A stretch of DNA of 64,000 nucleotides, from positions 1 through 64,000 of the forward strand of contig NZ_JACJSJ010000016.1 in NCBI RefSeq assembly GCF_014698115.1, in the 5' to 3' direction. The DNA is from Nostoc sp. FACHB-973. GTDB lineage: Bacteria; Cyanobacteriota; Cyanobacteriia; Cyanobacteriales; Nostocaceae. Positions 1 to 7,664 of the stretch are shown one piece after another (the stretch's first letter is position 1; each line of letters starts with the position of its first letter). The position numbers and the translations under genes were made by a program. The notes under the pieces were generated by a model, which did no database searches, was not told where the DNA came from, and saw only the letters and a list, made by a program, of their open reading frames with translations.

Positions 1-209
1 TTGGTATTGTTGGTTTGGCACTCAACCTGCGGGCTTATGATTTCGTCTCCCAAGAATTGCGGGCGGCGGAAGACCCAGAGTTTGAAACTTTCTATACCAA
101 AAACATTTTGCTGAATGAGGGTATCCGCGCTTGGATGGCTCCTCAAGATCAGATCCACGAACAATTTGTATTCCCTGAGGAAGTTCTACCTCGCGGTAAC
201 GCTCTCTAA
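1..209 (+). CDS. psbD: Photosystem II D2 reaction-centre protein, C-terminal part
   Basis: Partial gene: the 5' part lies outside the window. The frame is open from base 3 to the TAA at 207-209 and gives the last 68 or so residues of a protein of about 352. D2 pairs with D1 to bind the P680 chlorophylls, pheophytin and the plastoquinone QA in the thylakoid membrane. The visible part is the end of the last membrane helix ([14 protein letters not shown]) and the lumenal tail ending [11 protein letters not shown], which is nearly invariant in cyanobacteria. A terminator follows at 330-359. psbD is often co-transcribed with psbC, but psbC is not downstream here, so this may be a stand-alone psbD copy. 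Identity is near certain. Confidence 0.97.
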   Translation, partial: GIVGLALNLRAYDFVSQELRAAEDPEFETFYTKNILLNEGIRAWMAPQDQIHEQFVFPEEVLPRGNAL

Positions 210-329
210 TCACAAAAGCCGACCATAACCAGAATCAGGGTTGTGGTTGGCGATATATTGACACCACCCAGATGAAATAATCTCCTTGGCTGATGCCAAG
301 AAGGTGTTAATATTCTTCATTCTCCAGTC

Positions 330-359
330 ATCTCCCGCCTTTTAGTGGGAGATTTTTTT
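330..359 (+). terminator. Intrinsic terminator after psbD
   Basis: ATCTCCC at 330-336 pairs with GGGAGAT at 347-353 and is followed by a run of T to 359. It lies 120 bases after the psbD stop and separates psbD from the structured RNA region that follows. Confidence 0.85.
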
Positions 360-477
360 GTGTTTATGGCTAATACTCTAAATTTATGTGTTATGTTAGG
401 TAGAGGTTATAAACCCGGAGCGAAATGCTCTGTCCCTTTGAGACTAAGACCGCTTAGGCAACAAGGAGGTGATGCCC

Positions 478-549
478 ATGATAGAAAGTAGTAAAAGCAT
501 GGGTCATCAGGTTGCAGTTAGCCGGCTGTGTGCCGGGGCTGTTCTCTAA
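478..549 (+). CDS. Possible 23-residue leader peptide inside the structured RNA
   Basis: An ATG at 478 lies 6 bases after a near-perfect Shine-Dalgarno AAGGAGGTGA (about 462-471) and opens a 23-codon frame ending VSRLCAGAVL and TAA at 547-549. The ribosome-binding site is among the strongest in the window, which argues for translation. Against this, the start codon sits in the stem CCCATG/CATGGG, and the frame overlaps the long-range RNA helix, so the reading frame may be a by-product of RNA structure. The peptide has no recognisable domain and one cysteine. Kept as a low-confidence alternative or addition to the ncRNA call. Confidence 0.25.
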   Translation: MIESSKSMGHQVAVSRLCAGAVL

Positions 550-651
550 AAGTTAGCCTTAGTCATCTTGAGAGACTAAGTTAGCTCAAGTAGCTAGGCT
601 AAGCTCGGAGTTCCTTCCGGCAGTCTGGTTGCAACCTGAAGACCCGCTAGA

Positions 652-699
652 CCGCTCTGACTTAGATCTCCCGATCTAAATCAGAGCGGATAGTTTTTT
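652..699 (+). terminator. Strong intrinsic terminator of the structured RNA
   Basis: CCGCTCTGA (652-660) pairs with TCAGAGCGG (681-689). After one C/A mismatch, TTAGATC (662-668) pairs with GATCTAA (673-679), with TCCC as the loop. TTTTTT follows at 693-698. Sixteen pairs make this one of the most stable terminators in the window. It shows that the upstream 250-300 bases are transcribed as a separate unit. Confidence 0.9.
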
Positions 700-880
700 A
701 TGGGTAATTTTTGTTTGATCAGTGGTTGCTTTTGAAAGCTCAGATACCATCGTCTTATAGTTTTTTCCGAAGCTTAAATTAGTAAAGTTTCACCCTCCCA
801 TCCTTCTGTGTGCAGAATCAAAAAGGTTTGGTTTCATGATATCCAATATGTAACCAACATATAGCTAGGAATTTTTCAAT

Positions 881-1162
881 ATGGCAGAACTACTAACTGA
901 AGCGGAAATTCAAAAACAGGCAAAGCTTCTTTCAGGTTGGGCAGTTGAAGGGGCAAAGTTGCAGATCACTCGCAAATTTCAGGATTTTATCCAAGCAATT
1001 GAGTTTGTCAATAAGCTAGTGGAACCTGCTGAATCATCAGGACATCATCCAGACATAGAGATTTCTTACAACAAAGTCAAGATTACACTCACAACACATG
1101 ATGCAGGTGGGCTGACCCAGAATGACTTTGATCTTGCTGGGGTGATTTCCGAAATTCAGTAA
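881..1162 (+). CDS. phhB: Pterin-4a-carbinolamine dehydratase
   Basis: A 93-residue protein of the PCD/DCoH family, matching the usual family length of 90-110. Members dehydrate 4a-hydroxytetrahydropterin to quinonoid dihydropterin. In organisms without aromatic amino acid hydroxylases they may serve in molybdopterin metabolism or pterin salvage. The signature is intact: the His-His-Pro motif at 55-57, an aromatic residue after it (Tyr63), His73, and the Asp-containing end (TQNDFDLA). The start follows an A/T-rich leader with no obvious Shine-Dalgarno. It appears monocistronic, between the structured RNA and a hairpin at 1186-1271. The family is firm, but the physiological substrate in cyanobacteria is not. 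Confidence 0.92.
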   Translation: MAELLTEAEIQKQAKLLSGWAVEGAKLQITRKFQDFIQAIEFVNKLVEPAESSGHHPDIEISYNKVKITLTTHDAGGLTQNDFDLAGVISEIQ

Positions 1163-1798
1163 CTGATTTCTCCTGATATGAGGTTGGGCATAGCGCATGG
1201 GGTATGGCAAAGATGGGGAGGTGGGGTGAAATTCTCTCCCCACTCCCCCCAATGCCCCATACGCCATGCCCAATCCTTGATTTTTATTTACTTATTTATA
1301 ACTGCAATTGGTTTTTTGATCTTGTCTTTGTTCCAACAATACTAGACGAACTTCGTTGGTATAACCGAGCGATCGCATTGCCAATGGTGATAATTTCTGA
1401 TTTTCAAGGCTAGATGCAACATTTGATTTCTGCCCAGAAGCTGCTGGGTGTCTAAAGCTTTCAAAAATTTAGCTTAAGTTAGGATTAGCGATCGCCCGAA
1501 AGCCTACTCCCTACTTGGATATATAAATGGCTGATGTGTGACAGTTATTAAGGCGTTCGCTTCAATCTTGCCATCTAAATTTCATGTTTTATAATATTTT
1601 GATATATGGATATGTTTTTGCATAAGTTAATCACATCAATTTTTAACTAGAAATTAATCGTTTATTAGCTTTGCGAAAACTAAAATCGTATTAGAGGCAA
1701 ACATGCCTCATCCACAGGTTTCAATGAGATGCCGCATTTTTAAGAATTAGGTGCAACGAACCGAATTATCTATACAAGGTGTGAGGAGTAAAGAAAAG
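1163..1798. other. Intergenic region upstream of the porin gene
   Basis: About 635 bases without a supportable gene. It begins with a long imperfect hairpin (1186-1271, listed separately) and contains two HIP1-like GCGATCGC sites (near 1370 and 1489). The last 300 bases are A/T rich and probably hold the promoter and long leader of the porin gene. I could not single out a reliable promoter or Fur box. Confidence 0.6.
1186..1271. repeat. Long imperfect hairpin of GGGGAGTG-type repeats
   Basis: The left arm (1186-1208, GGGCATAGCGCATGGGGTAT...) is complementary to the right arm (1254-1271, GCCCCATACGCCATGCCC). Between them GGGGAGGTGGGG faces CCCCACTCCCCCC. The arms use the same CATGGGGCAT and GGGGAGTGGGG units found elsewhere in the window (about 9640-9830 and 24121-24295). 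It could work as a bidirectional transcription block after phhB, but it has no U-tract. Confidence 0.7.
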
Positions 1799-3520
1799 AT
1801 GTCTAATCTCTTGTGGAAATCCTTAGTGGTTAGCCCAGCAGTTTTGGGAGCAGCATTACTAGTTTCAACAACAGCAATCGCGGCTCCGAATACAACCACT
1901 GAAGTATCACCAACTGAACAACCAGGTGTCACTGAAGTTGCCCAACAGCCAGAAATATTGGCTCAAACAACCTTAGATCAGGTTAACCGCTACAGTAACG
2001 AAGGCAACCAGAATAACTCTCAGTCTCAAGTCACATCAGTTTCCCAATTTTCTGATGTACAACCCACTGATTGGGCATTCCAAGCATTACAGTCCCTGGT
2101 TGAGCGCTATGGTTGTATTGCAGGTTATCCAAATGCCACTTATCGTGGTAACCGTGCTTTAACCCGTTACGAATTTGCCGCTGGTTTGAACGCCTGTTTA
2201 GATAGAGTTAACGAATTGATTGCCACAGCAACAGCTGACTTGGTAACCAAACAAGACTTAGCAACCTTACAGCGTTTACAAGAAGAATTTTCCGCAGAAT
2301 TGGCAACCCTACGCGGTCGTGTAGATTCCTTAGAAGCACGCACTGCGGAATTAGAAGCCAATCAGTTCTCTACTACCACCAAACTAGTTGGTGAAGCTGT
2401 TTTTGCAGTTAGTGACGTGTTTGGGGGAAACACCGGTGATAACAACAACACCGTCTTCCAAAATAGAGTACGTTTAGACTTGCAAACCAGCTTCACTGGT
2501 AGAGATGTGCTGCATACCCGCCTTGCTGCTGGTAATGCACAAGCCTTTACACAAGTTGATAACAATGGTGTTGGGATCGATACCGCTGAAGGCACACAAA
2601 CATTTCAAGTCGGTGTTGGCGATGGTAACAACAGCGTCAAGATAGACCGTTTGACTTATGAAGCTCTCATAGGACCAGCCAACGTTTACCTCGCAGCTAG
2701 TGGCGGACGACACAGCCATTATGCAGCCGTCAACAACCCTTACTTTTTCGATCAAACCGACGGCGGTAACGGTGCTTTGTCCACCTTTGCTTCTGAAAGT
2801 CCCATCTATCGAATTGGTGGTGGTGCCGGTATAGCGCTGAATATACCTTTGGGTAAAGGTGGCGGTATTCTGGGTAACAGTTCAATCACTGCGGGTTACT
2901 TGGCATCAGAAGCTAACGATCCTAGTCTCAGTGCAGGTCTTACCAACGGCGACTATGCTGCTTTAGGACAGTTGAACTTTAGTGTTGGTAATCGCATAGC
3001 TTTAGCTGCAACCTACGTCCACGGTTATAGTGGCGCAGGTGGTTTCTTGTTCAACTCGGGTTCCGCAACAGACCCTGAGGTTTCTGTAGGTACTCGACAA
3101 GCTAACGCTCTAAGTCTGACAAACGGATCTTCAACTAATTCCTACGGTGTGTCCGCTGCGTTTAGACCCAGCGACAAACTATCAGTTAGTGGCTTCGTTT
3201 CTTACCATGATGTCACAGGCTTCGGTGCAGGTGATGATTATGAAGCTTGGAGCTATGGTCTTGGGATAGCGTTACCTGATTTCGGTAAAAAAGGTAACGT
3301 TTTAGGTATTTTTGCTGGTGCAGAACCTTATTCACGTAACCGAGGATTGGTTGGTGCTGCTGGCAATGATGTACCTTATCACTTTGAAGGCTTCTACAAA
3401 TATCGTGTGTCAGATAATATCTCAATCACCCCTGGTGTGATTTGGTTGACCTCTCCTGGTCAGAGTAGCGCTAACGACGATGCGATTATCGGTACACTGA
3501 GAACAACTTTCACCTTCTAG
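1799..3520 (+). CDS. SLH-domain outer-membrane porin (SomA/iron-uptake porin type)
   Basis: A 573-residue beta-barrel porin of the cyanobacterial iron-uptake/Som type, expected in the outer membrane. I chose the ATG at 1799 because GAGGAG lies 10 bases upstream and a good signal peptide follows (hydrophobic stretch, then AIA-AP near residue 28). An in-frame GTG at 1751 would add 16 residues ahead of it. Order of parts: signal peptide 1-28; low-complexity linker to about 80; one SLH domain about 82-140 (FSDVQPTDWAF...ALTRYEFAAGL), which ties the porin to peptidoglycan or pyruvylated polymer; coiled coil about 145-190; OprB-like barrel about 195-573 ending in the C-terminal aromatic (LRTTFTF) recognised by BamA. 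Monocistronic, with a terminator at 3557-3583. The substrate (iron or other inorganic ions) is inferred from the family. Confidence 0.93.
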   Translation: MSNLLWKSLVVSPAVLGAALLVSTTAIAAPNTTTEVSPTEQPGVTEVAQQPEILAQTTLDQVNRYSNEGNQNNSQSQVTSVSQFSDVQPTDWAFQALQSLVERYGCIAGYPNATYRGNRALTRYEFAAGLNACLDRVNELIATATADLVTKQDLATLQRLQEEFSAELATLRGRVDSLEARTAELEANQFSTTTKLVGEAVFAVSDVFGGNTGDNNNTVFQNRVRLDLQTSFTGRDVLHTRLAAGNAQAFTQVDNNGVGIDTAEGTQTFQVGVGDGNNSVKIDRLTYEALIGPANVYLAASGGRHSHYAAVNNPYFFDQTDGGNGALSTFASESPIYRIGGGAGIALNIPLGKGGGILGNSSITAGYLASEANDPSLSAGLTNGDYAALGQLNFSVGNRIALAATYVHGYSGAGGFLFNSGSATDPEVSVGTRQANALSLTNGSSTNSYGVSAAFRPSDKLSVSGFVSYHDVTGFGAGDDYEAWSYGLGIALPDFGKKGNVLGIFAGAEPYSRNRGLVGAAGNDVPYHFEGFYKYRVSDNISITPGVIWLTSPGQSSANDDAIIGTLRTTFTF

Positions 3521-3556
3521 AACGTTGACAATCTGCCAATAATTTAACTTAATTGC

Positions 3557-3583
3557 TCCCCGCCATAAGGCGGGGCTTTTTGT
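3557..3583 (+). terminator. Intrinsic terminator of the porin gene
   Basis: CCCCGCC (3558-3564), loop ATAA, GGCGGGG (3569-3575), then CTTTTTG. Seven G/C pairs and a U-tract 37 bases after the stop codon. Confidence 0.93.
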
Positions 3584-3787
3584 TGTTGGTAGCAACAAAT
3601 AAACCCCAGTGGTTAGCCGGAGTATACTAGAAAAGTTAGGAGTTGTGAGTTAGGAGTTGTGAGTTAAGAAGTAAAAACTTCTAACTTTGCCAATTTTAGA
3701 TTTTGGGTCACACCTTTGGTGCGCTAACAGCGCAACTTGAGTTCTGGATTGAAGGAAAAATCTAAAATCCAAAATCCAATGACTCCC

Positions 3788-3919
3788 AATACTGTTCGGT
3801 TAAGATAACAGACGCGATAAATCGCCGTCTCTACAATAATTATTCCTTCATAGAGACAGCGATTTATCGCGTCTTTGTGACCTAGAATTTTCATCAAAAA
3901 ACCTTAACCAAACCGTATT
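3788..3919. mobile_element. Non-autonomous inverted-repeat element (family A, copy 1)
   Basis: A 132-base element bounded by AATACTGTTCGGTTAAG (3788-3804) and CTTAACCAAACCGTATT (3903-3919), which match as inverted repeats at 15 of 17 positions. Inside is a second inverted repeat, GACGCGATAAATCGC...GCGATTTATCGCGTC. It encodes no protein. A second copy with the same ends but a different core lies at 16805-16937, so this is a MITE-like family. Confidence 0.75.
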
Positions 3920-3960
3920 GCAATTACTCCTAACTTCCAACTCCTAACTTGTTACTGCTT

Positions 3961-4221
3961 GTGGAACTATCGTGTAAATCTGAGTACGGAATTTTAGCAT
4001 TATTAGAGATCGCCGCCCGTTACGAAAGTGGTGAACCTCTGCAAATTCGAGAGATTGCAGCACAACAAAACATACCCGATCGCTATTTGGAACAGCTACT
4101 AGCAACCCTGAGGCGTGGGGGTATAGTCAAGAGTCAGCGCGGGTCAAAAGGTGGCTATCTATTAACGAGAGAACCTCGAAAAATTATCCTTTTTGAGATT
4201 TTAGAATGTTCTAATGACTAA
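3961..4221 (+). CDS. Rrf2-family transcriptional regulator, C-terminally truncated
   Basis: An 86-residue protein with a normal Rrf2 winged-helix N-terminal half: the helix-turn-helix (IREIAAQQNIPDRYLEQLLATLRRGGIVKSQRGSKGGYLL) is complete. Rrf2 proteins (IscR, CymR, NsrR) run to about 140-150 residues, and CymR types control cysteine biosynthesis. This one stops after LEILECSND exactly where TAATGAC heptamers begin (4212-4246), so about 60 residues are missing, including the dimer helix and any Fe-S cysteines. I chose GTG 3961 because homologues begin M-ELSCKSEY; a TTG at 3949 is also in frame. Heptamer-like AACTCCTAACTT sequence runs right up to the start and no Shine-Dalgarno is visible. 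It lies 46 bases upstream of cysK, which suggests an ancestral role in cysteine control. Whether it still works is doubtful. Confidence 0.75.
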   Translation: MELSCKSEYGILALLEIAARYESGEPLQIREIAAQQNIPDRYLEQLLATLRRGGIVKSQRGSKGGYLLTREPRKIILFEILECSND

Positions 4222-4246
4222 TGACTAATGACCAATGACCAATAAG
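4212..4246 (+). repeat. Heptamer tandem repeat at the 3' end of the Rrf2 gene
   Basis: Three TAATGAC units, one CAATGAC and one CAATAAG in tandem. The stop codon of the shortened Rrf2 frame (4219-4221) lies in the second unit. The same TAATGAC/CAATGAC units recur near 6157, 55640 and 58080. Confidence 0.9.
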
Positions 4247-4267
4247 TAATTAACTAAGGAATGAATT

Positions 4268-5230
4268 ATGCGAATTGCTCGTAACATTACAGAATTAGTT
4301 GGTCGTACACCCCTAGTGCAGTTAAACCGTATTCCGCAAAGTGAAGGATGTGTTGCTGAAATTGTGGTGAAATTAGAAAGTATGAATCCATCGGCATCAG
4401 TTAAAGACCGAATTGGGGTAAGTATGATTAATGCCGCCGAGGAGGAAGGGCTGATTACTCCTCTTAAAACGGTGTTGGTAGAACCTACCTCTGGAAACAC
4501 TGGAATTGCTTTAGCAATGGCGGCAGCAGCTAAGGGATATCGGTTAATTTTAACAATGCCAGAGACTATGAGTGGAGAGCGACGCGCAATGTTGCGGGCT
4601 TTCGGAGCAGAACTGGAACTAACGCCAGGAATGGAAGGCATGAGTGGGGCAATTAGCCGAGCGCAGCAGATAGTTAATAGTATGCCCAATACTTATATGT
4701 TGCAGCAGTTCCGCAATCCAGCGAATGCAAAAGTGCATCGGGAAACTACAGCCCTTGAAATCTGGGAAGATACTGATGGACAAGTAGATATAATTGTGGC
4801 AGGAGTGGGTACAGGTGGTACGATCACTGGTGTGGCAGAAGTGATTAAAGCACGCAAGCCTGATGCTAAGGCGATCGCTGTTGAACCAGCCAATAGCCCA
4901 GTTTTATCTGGGGGACGACCGGGGCTGCACAAAATCCAGGGAATTGGCGCTGGGTTTATTCCCCAAGTGCTAAAGATAAAATTGATTGATGAAGTGATTA
5001 CCGTCACTGATGAAGAAGCGATCGCTTACAGTCGGCGTTTGGCAAAAGAAGAAGGGCTACTATCTGGAATTTCCAGTGGAGCAGCTTTATGTGCAGCAAT
5101 TCGCGTTGCTCAGCGTCAAGAAAATCAAGGACGTTTAATTGTAATGATTCAACCTAGTTTTGGAGAAAGGTATCTCAGTACACCGTTGTTCCAAGACTTG
5201 GAGACCAAGTTAGCCGCTAGCGTCAGCTAA
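4268..5230 (+). CDS. cysK: Cysteine synthase A (O-acetylserine sulfhydrylase)
   Basis: A 320-residue PLP enzyme that joins O-acetyl-L-serine and sulfide to make L-cysteine in the cytoplasm. Length and fold-type II features match the family: SVKDRIG with the PLP lysine at Lys46, the substrate loop TSGNTG at 74-79, the phosphate-binding GTGGT at 181-185, and the C-terminal GISSGAA. ATG at 4268 is preceded by AACTAAGGA. It sits directly after the truncated Rrf2 regulator, consistent with sulfur-responsive control, and 15 bases before the DnaJ-like gene, so those two may share a transcript. Cystathionine beta-synthase is an alternative only in principle, since the N-terminal motif TPLVQLNRI is of CysK type. 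Confidence 0.96.
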   Translation: MRIARNITELVGRTPLVQLNRIPQSEGCVAEIVVKLESMNPSASVKDRIGVSMINAAEEEGLITPLKTVLVEPTSGNTGIALAMAAAAKGYRLILTMPETMSGERRAMLRAFGAELELTPGMEGMSGAISRAQQIVNSMPNTYMLQQFRNPANAKVHRETTALEIWEDTDGQVDIIVAGVGTGGTITGVAEVIKARKPDAKAIAVEPANSPVLSGGRPGLHKIQGIGAGFIPQVLKIKLIDEVITVTDEEAIAYSRRLAKEEGLLSGISSGAALCAAIRVAQRQENQGRLIVMIQPSFGERYLSTPLFQDLETKLAASVS

Positions 5231-5245
5231 CGATAAATTGAATTA

Positions 5246-5947
5246 ATGGTCAATTCTAAACACGTTTCTAACCATTACGAAACTCTCAAAGTTAGTCAAA
5301 ATGCTAGCCAAGCGGAGATTAAGCAAGCTTATCGCCGCTTGGTGAAGTTGTTTCATCCTGACAGTAATCAGGAAACAGCCGATCGCGAACAAATTATCCG
5401 CATCAATGCAGCCTATGAGGTCTTACGCGACAACCAAAATCGCCGCAATTACGACCAGCAACTGCAAGATAAGTCTGGAAGATTAGATAGCGATCGCCAA
5501 CAGCGTACAGCATCGGCGCAAAAACGTTACCAAGCAACACGCAAAACGGGACGCGATGTTGATGAGCAAGTCGAGGAATGGCTACACCAAGTTTATCAAC
5601 CAGTAAATCGCTTGCTTTGTACTATTCTTTATTCCTTGGAAGAACAAATGGAGCAATTAGCTGCCGATCCCTTTGACGATGAGTTATTGGATGAATTTCA
5701 GGAATACTTAAGAACCTGTCGAGAAGACTTGAAGCAGGCACAAATTACCTTTCGCTCCCTCCCCAATCCCCCCAGTCTGGCAAGAACAGCGGCTCACCTC
5801 TACTACAGCCTCGATCAATTAGCAGATGGACTCGATGAATTAGGTTATTTTCCTTTAAACTACGATGAGCGTTATTTGCACACGGGTCACGAACTATTCC
5901 GCATAGCTACGAGATTACACTGTGAAGCACAAGCATCTGTAAGTTAA
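5246..5947 (+). CDS. DnaJ-domain protein
   Basis: A 233-residue protein with an N-terminal J domain (about residues 10-72). The HPD triad is at 37-39 and the domain ends IRINAAYEVLRDNQNRRNYDQQL. There is no Gly/Phe region, zinc-finger domain or membrane helix, so it is a type III (class C) co-chaperone rather than DnaJ itself. The J domain stimulates an Hsp70 (DnaK) ATPase. The remaining 160 residues are acidic and helical (EEQMEQLAADPFDDELLDEF) with no known domain, and presumably choose the client. Start ATG 5246 is 15 bases after cysK. The C-terminal region resembles other cyanobacterial J proteins of unknown client. Confidence 0.9.
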   Translation: MVNSKHVSNHYETLKVSQNASQAEIKQAYRRLVKLFHPDSNQETADREQIIRINAAYEVLRDNQNRRNYDQQLQDKSGRLDSDRQQRTASAQKRYQATRKTGRDVDEQVEEWLHQVYQPVNRLLCTILYSLEEQMEQLAADPFDDELLDEFQEYLRTCREDLKQAQITFRSLPNPPSLARTAAHLYYSLDQLADGLDELGYFPLNYDERYLHTGHELFRIATRLHCEAQASVS

Positions 5948-5996
5948 TGGGTATGGGGCATGGGGCATGGGACATTGGTTATTCACAAATTACTAA

Positions 5997-6077
5997 TAGA
6001 CTTCTTGCAGAAATTAAGTTTTTATCTCACGCAGGCGCAGAGAAGAGAACGCAAAGAAGGACTTTTGCAAGAGATTC
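5997..6077. mobile_element. Non-autonomous element (family B, copy 1, degenerate)
   Basis: Bounded by TAGACTTCTTGCA (5997-6009) and TGCAAGAGATT (6066-6076), the same ends as the 125-base elements at 20253-20377 and 55507-55631. The core differs and the right end is decayed. No coding capacity. Confidence 0.65.
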
Positions 6078-6230
6078 CATGAGTTGCAATCACTTGGAGC
6101 AATGAAAATTTATTTTCCCTACTCCCTACTCCCCATTCCCATTTTCAATTCAGGTCTAATGACTAATGACACAGGAATTAGTCTATGCTGGAAGTGGTGA
6201 AAGGTTAAGAAATTTGAAGTTTTATTACTT

Positions 6231-7499
6231 ATGAAATGCATTATTAATCGCCGCGCTCAGTTTTCGGCAAGTCATCGTTATTGGCTATCAGAACTCAGTG
6301 AAGCCGAGAATATTGAAAAATTTGGTGCTAGATCGAAATTTCCCGGACAAGGGCATAACTATGTCTTATTGATCTCCCTTGGCGGAGAAGTGGACGAATA
6401 TGGCATGGTGTTGAATTTGTCGGACGTGAAACATGTCATCAAGCGAGAAGTTACAAACCAACTGGACTTTTCTTATCTCAACGATGTGTGGGCAGATTTC
6501 CAAGAAACTTTACCTACTACTGAGAATATTGCACGGATAATTTGGCAACGGCTAGCACCCCACTTACCTCTAGTCGGCGTCCAGTTGTTTGAACATTCTC
6601 AACTTTGGGCAGATTACAGGGGAGAGGGAATGGAAGCCTATCTCACCATCAGCACTCACTTTAGCGCCGCCCATCGGCTAGCTCCTAACATTAGTCCTGA
6701 GAAATACGGTAAATGCACCCGTACTCACGGACACAACTACCATCTAGAAATCACTGTGAAAGGGAAAATCGACCCACGCACTGGCATGATTGTAGATGTA
6801 GATGCCCTGAAGCAAGTAGTGGAAGATTATGCAGTGGAGCCATTAGATCACTCCTGTTTAAACAAAGACATTCCCTACTTCGCCGAGATTGTTCCCACTA
6901 CTGAAAATATTTCACTTTACATTAATAGTTTATTGGCTTCACCTATTCAGAAATTGGGAGTCGAACTCGACAAAGTTAGGCTTTTTGAAAGCCATGAACT
7001 TTGGGCAGATTATGCCAAAAACGGAACAGAAACCTATTTCACTGTCAGTACTTACTTTAGCGCCGCCCATCGGCTGGCTGACCCCAACCTAAGTCAAGAA
7101 AAAAACACCGAGATTTACGGTAAATGTGCGCGTCCCAACGGCCACGGACACAACTATTACCTAGAAGTTACTGTCAAAGGAGAGATTGATCCAACCACTG
7201 GCATGATTGTCGATTTAGGTGCTTTAAATCAGATAATAAAAGATTATGTGGTGGAACGATTCGATCACACCTTTATAAACGAAGACGTGCCTTACTTTGC
7301 CGAAGTTGTACCTACTAGTGAGAATATCGCACTTTACATCAGTAATTTACTGCGATCGCCAATTCAAGAATTAGGATCTGGACTTTACAAAGTTAAATTG
7401 TTTGAAAGTCCCAATAACTCCTGCGAAATCTATTGTACTGAGTCTGATTCAAATTCAGTCAGTGCAGCGGTGAATCAGCAGGTATTGGCAGGGGTTTAA
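6231..7499 (+). CDS. Triple-domain 6-pyruvoyl-tetrahydropterin synthase/QueD-like protein
   Basis: 422 residues made of three tandem PTPS/QueD domains (about 1-130, 134-262 and 270-393), each ending in an L(F)E..LWADY- or LFES-type strand. Single-domain QueD is about 120 residues and turns dihydroneopterin triphosphate into 6-carboxytetrahydropterin for queuosine; PTPS makes biopterin precursors. Domains 2 and 3 keep the zinc histidines (His148, His166, His168; His280, His305, His307), the catalytic cysteines (Cys162, Cys299) and the catalytic Asp-His pairs (206-207, 345-346). Domain 1 has lost them: GQGH replaces HGH (Gln40), no Cys precedes it, and Phe80 replaces the catalytic His. So domain 1 is probably structural. 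The tail 394-422 is unstructured. Start ATG 6231 has no clear Shine-Dalgarno. The pathway (queuosine, cyanopterin or another) cannot be decided from context. Confidence 0.9.
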   Translation: MKCIINRRAQFSASHRYWLSELSEAENIEKFGARSKFPGQGHNYVLLISLGGEVDEYGMVLNLSDVKHVIKREVTNQLDFSYLNDVWADFQETLPTTENIARIIWQRLAPHLPLVGVQLFEHSQLWADYRGEGMEAYLTISTHFSAAHRLAPNISPEKYGKCTRTHGHNYHLEITVKGKIDPRTGMIVDVDALKQVVEDYAVEPLDHSCLNKDIPYFAEIVPTTENISLYINSLLASPIQKLGVELDKVRLFESHELWADYAKNGTETYFTVSTYFSAAHRLADPNLSQEKNTEIYGKCARPNGHGHNYYLEVTVKGEIDPTTGMIVDLGALNQIIKDYVVERFDHTFINEDVPYFAEVVPTSENIALYISNLLRSPIQELGSGLYKVKLFESPNNSCEIYCTESDSNSVSAAVNQQVLAGV

Positions 7500-7664
7500 G
7501 TAATTGGGCATTGGGTATGGGATGAGGGAGATGAGGGAGATGAGGGAGCAGAGTGAGAATAATAACTCCTAACTCCTAACTCACCACTCCCAATGCCCAA
7601 CTAAAAAAGTTTACTTACTAAGCAGTTAAAACCAGGTAGTAAAGGACTTGTCAATTCATCTTGA

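Larger units (their letters stand above)
405..699 (+). ncRNA. Large structured RNA, possibly HEARO/omega-RNA-like
   Basis: Nearly 300 bases between psbD and the pterin dehydratase gene fold into many helices and end in a strong intrinsic terminator. Visible helices: GAGC 418-421 with GCTC 427-430; CTAAG 444-448 with CTTAG 453-457; CCCATG 475-480 with CATGGG 498-503; CTTAGTC 558-564 with GACTAAG 574-580; and a long-range helix of GGGTC plus CAGGTTGCA (501-516, AT between) with TGCAACCTG plus GACCC (630-645, AA between). The 5' end is a guess from a TATGTT-like -10 near 391-396. It is not tmRNA, RNase P RNA or SRP RNA by their conserved cores. The length, complexity and cyanobacterial host suggest a stand-alone HEARO RNA (the omega-RNA family of IscB/IsrB), but I have not confirmed this and no IscB/IsrB gene is adjacent. 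Confidence 0.55.

Noticed and set aside
2167..2755. Minus-strand frames opposite the porin gene
   Set aside because: They lie wholly within the porin coding sequence and have no domain, start context or conserved pattern.
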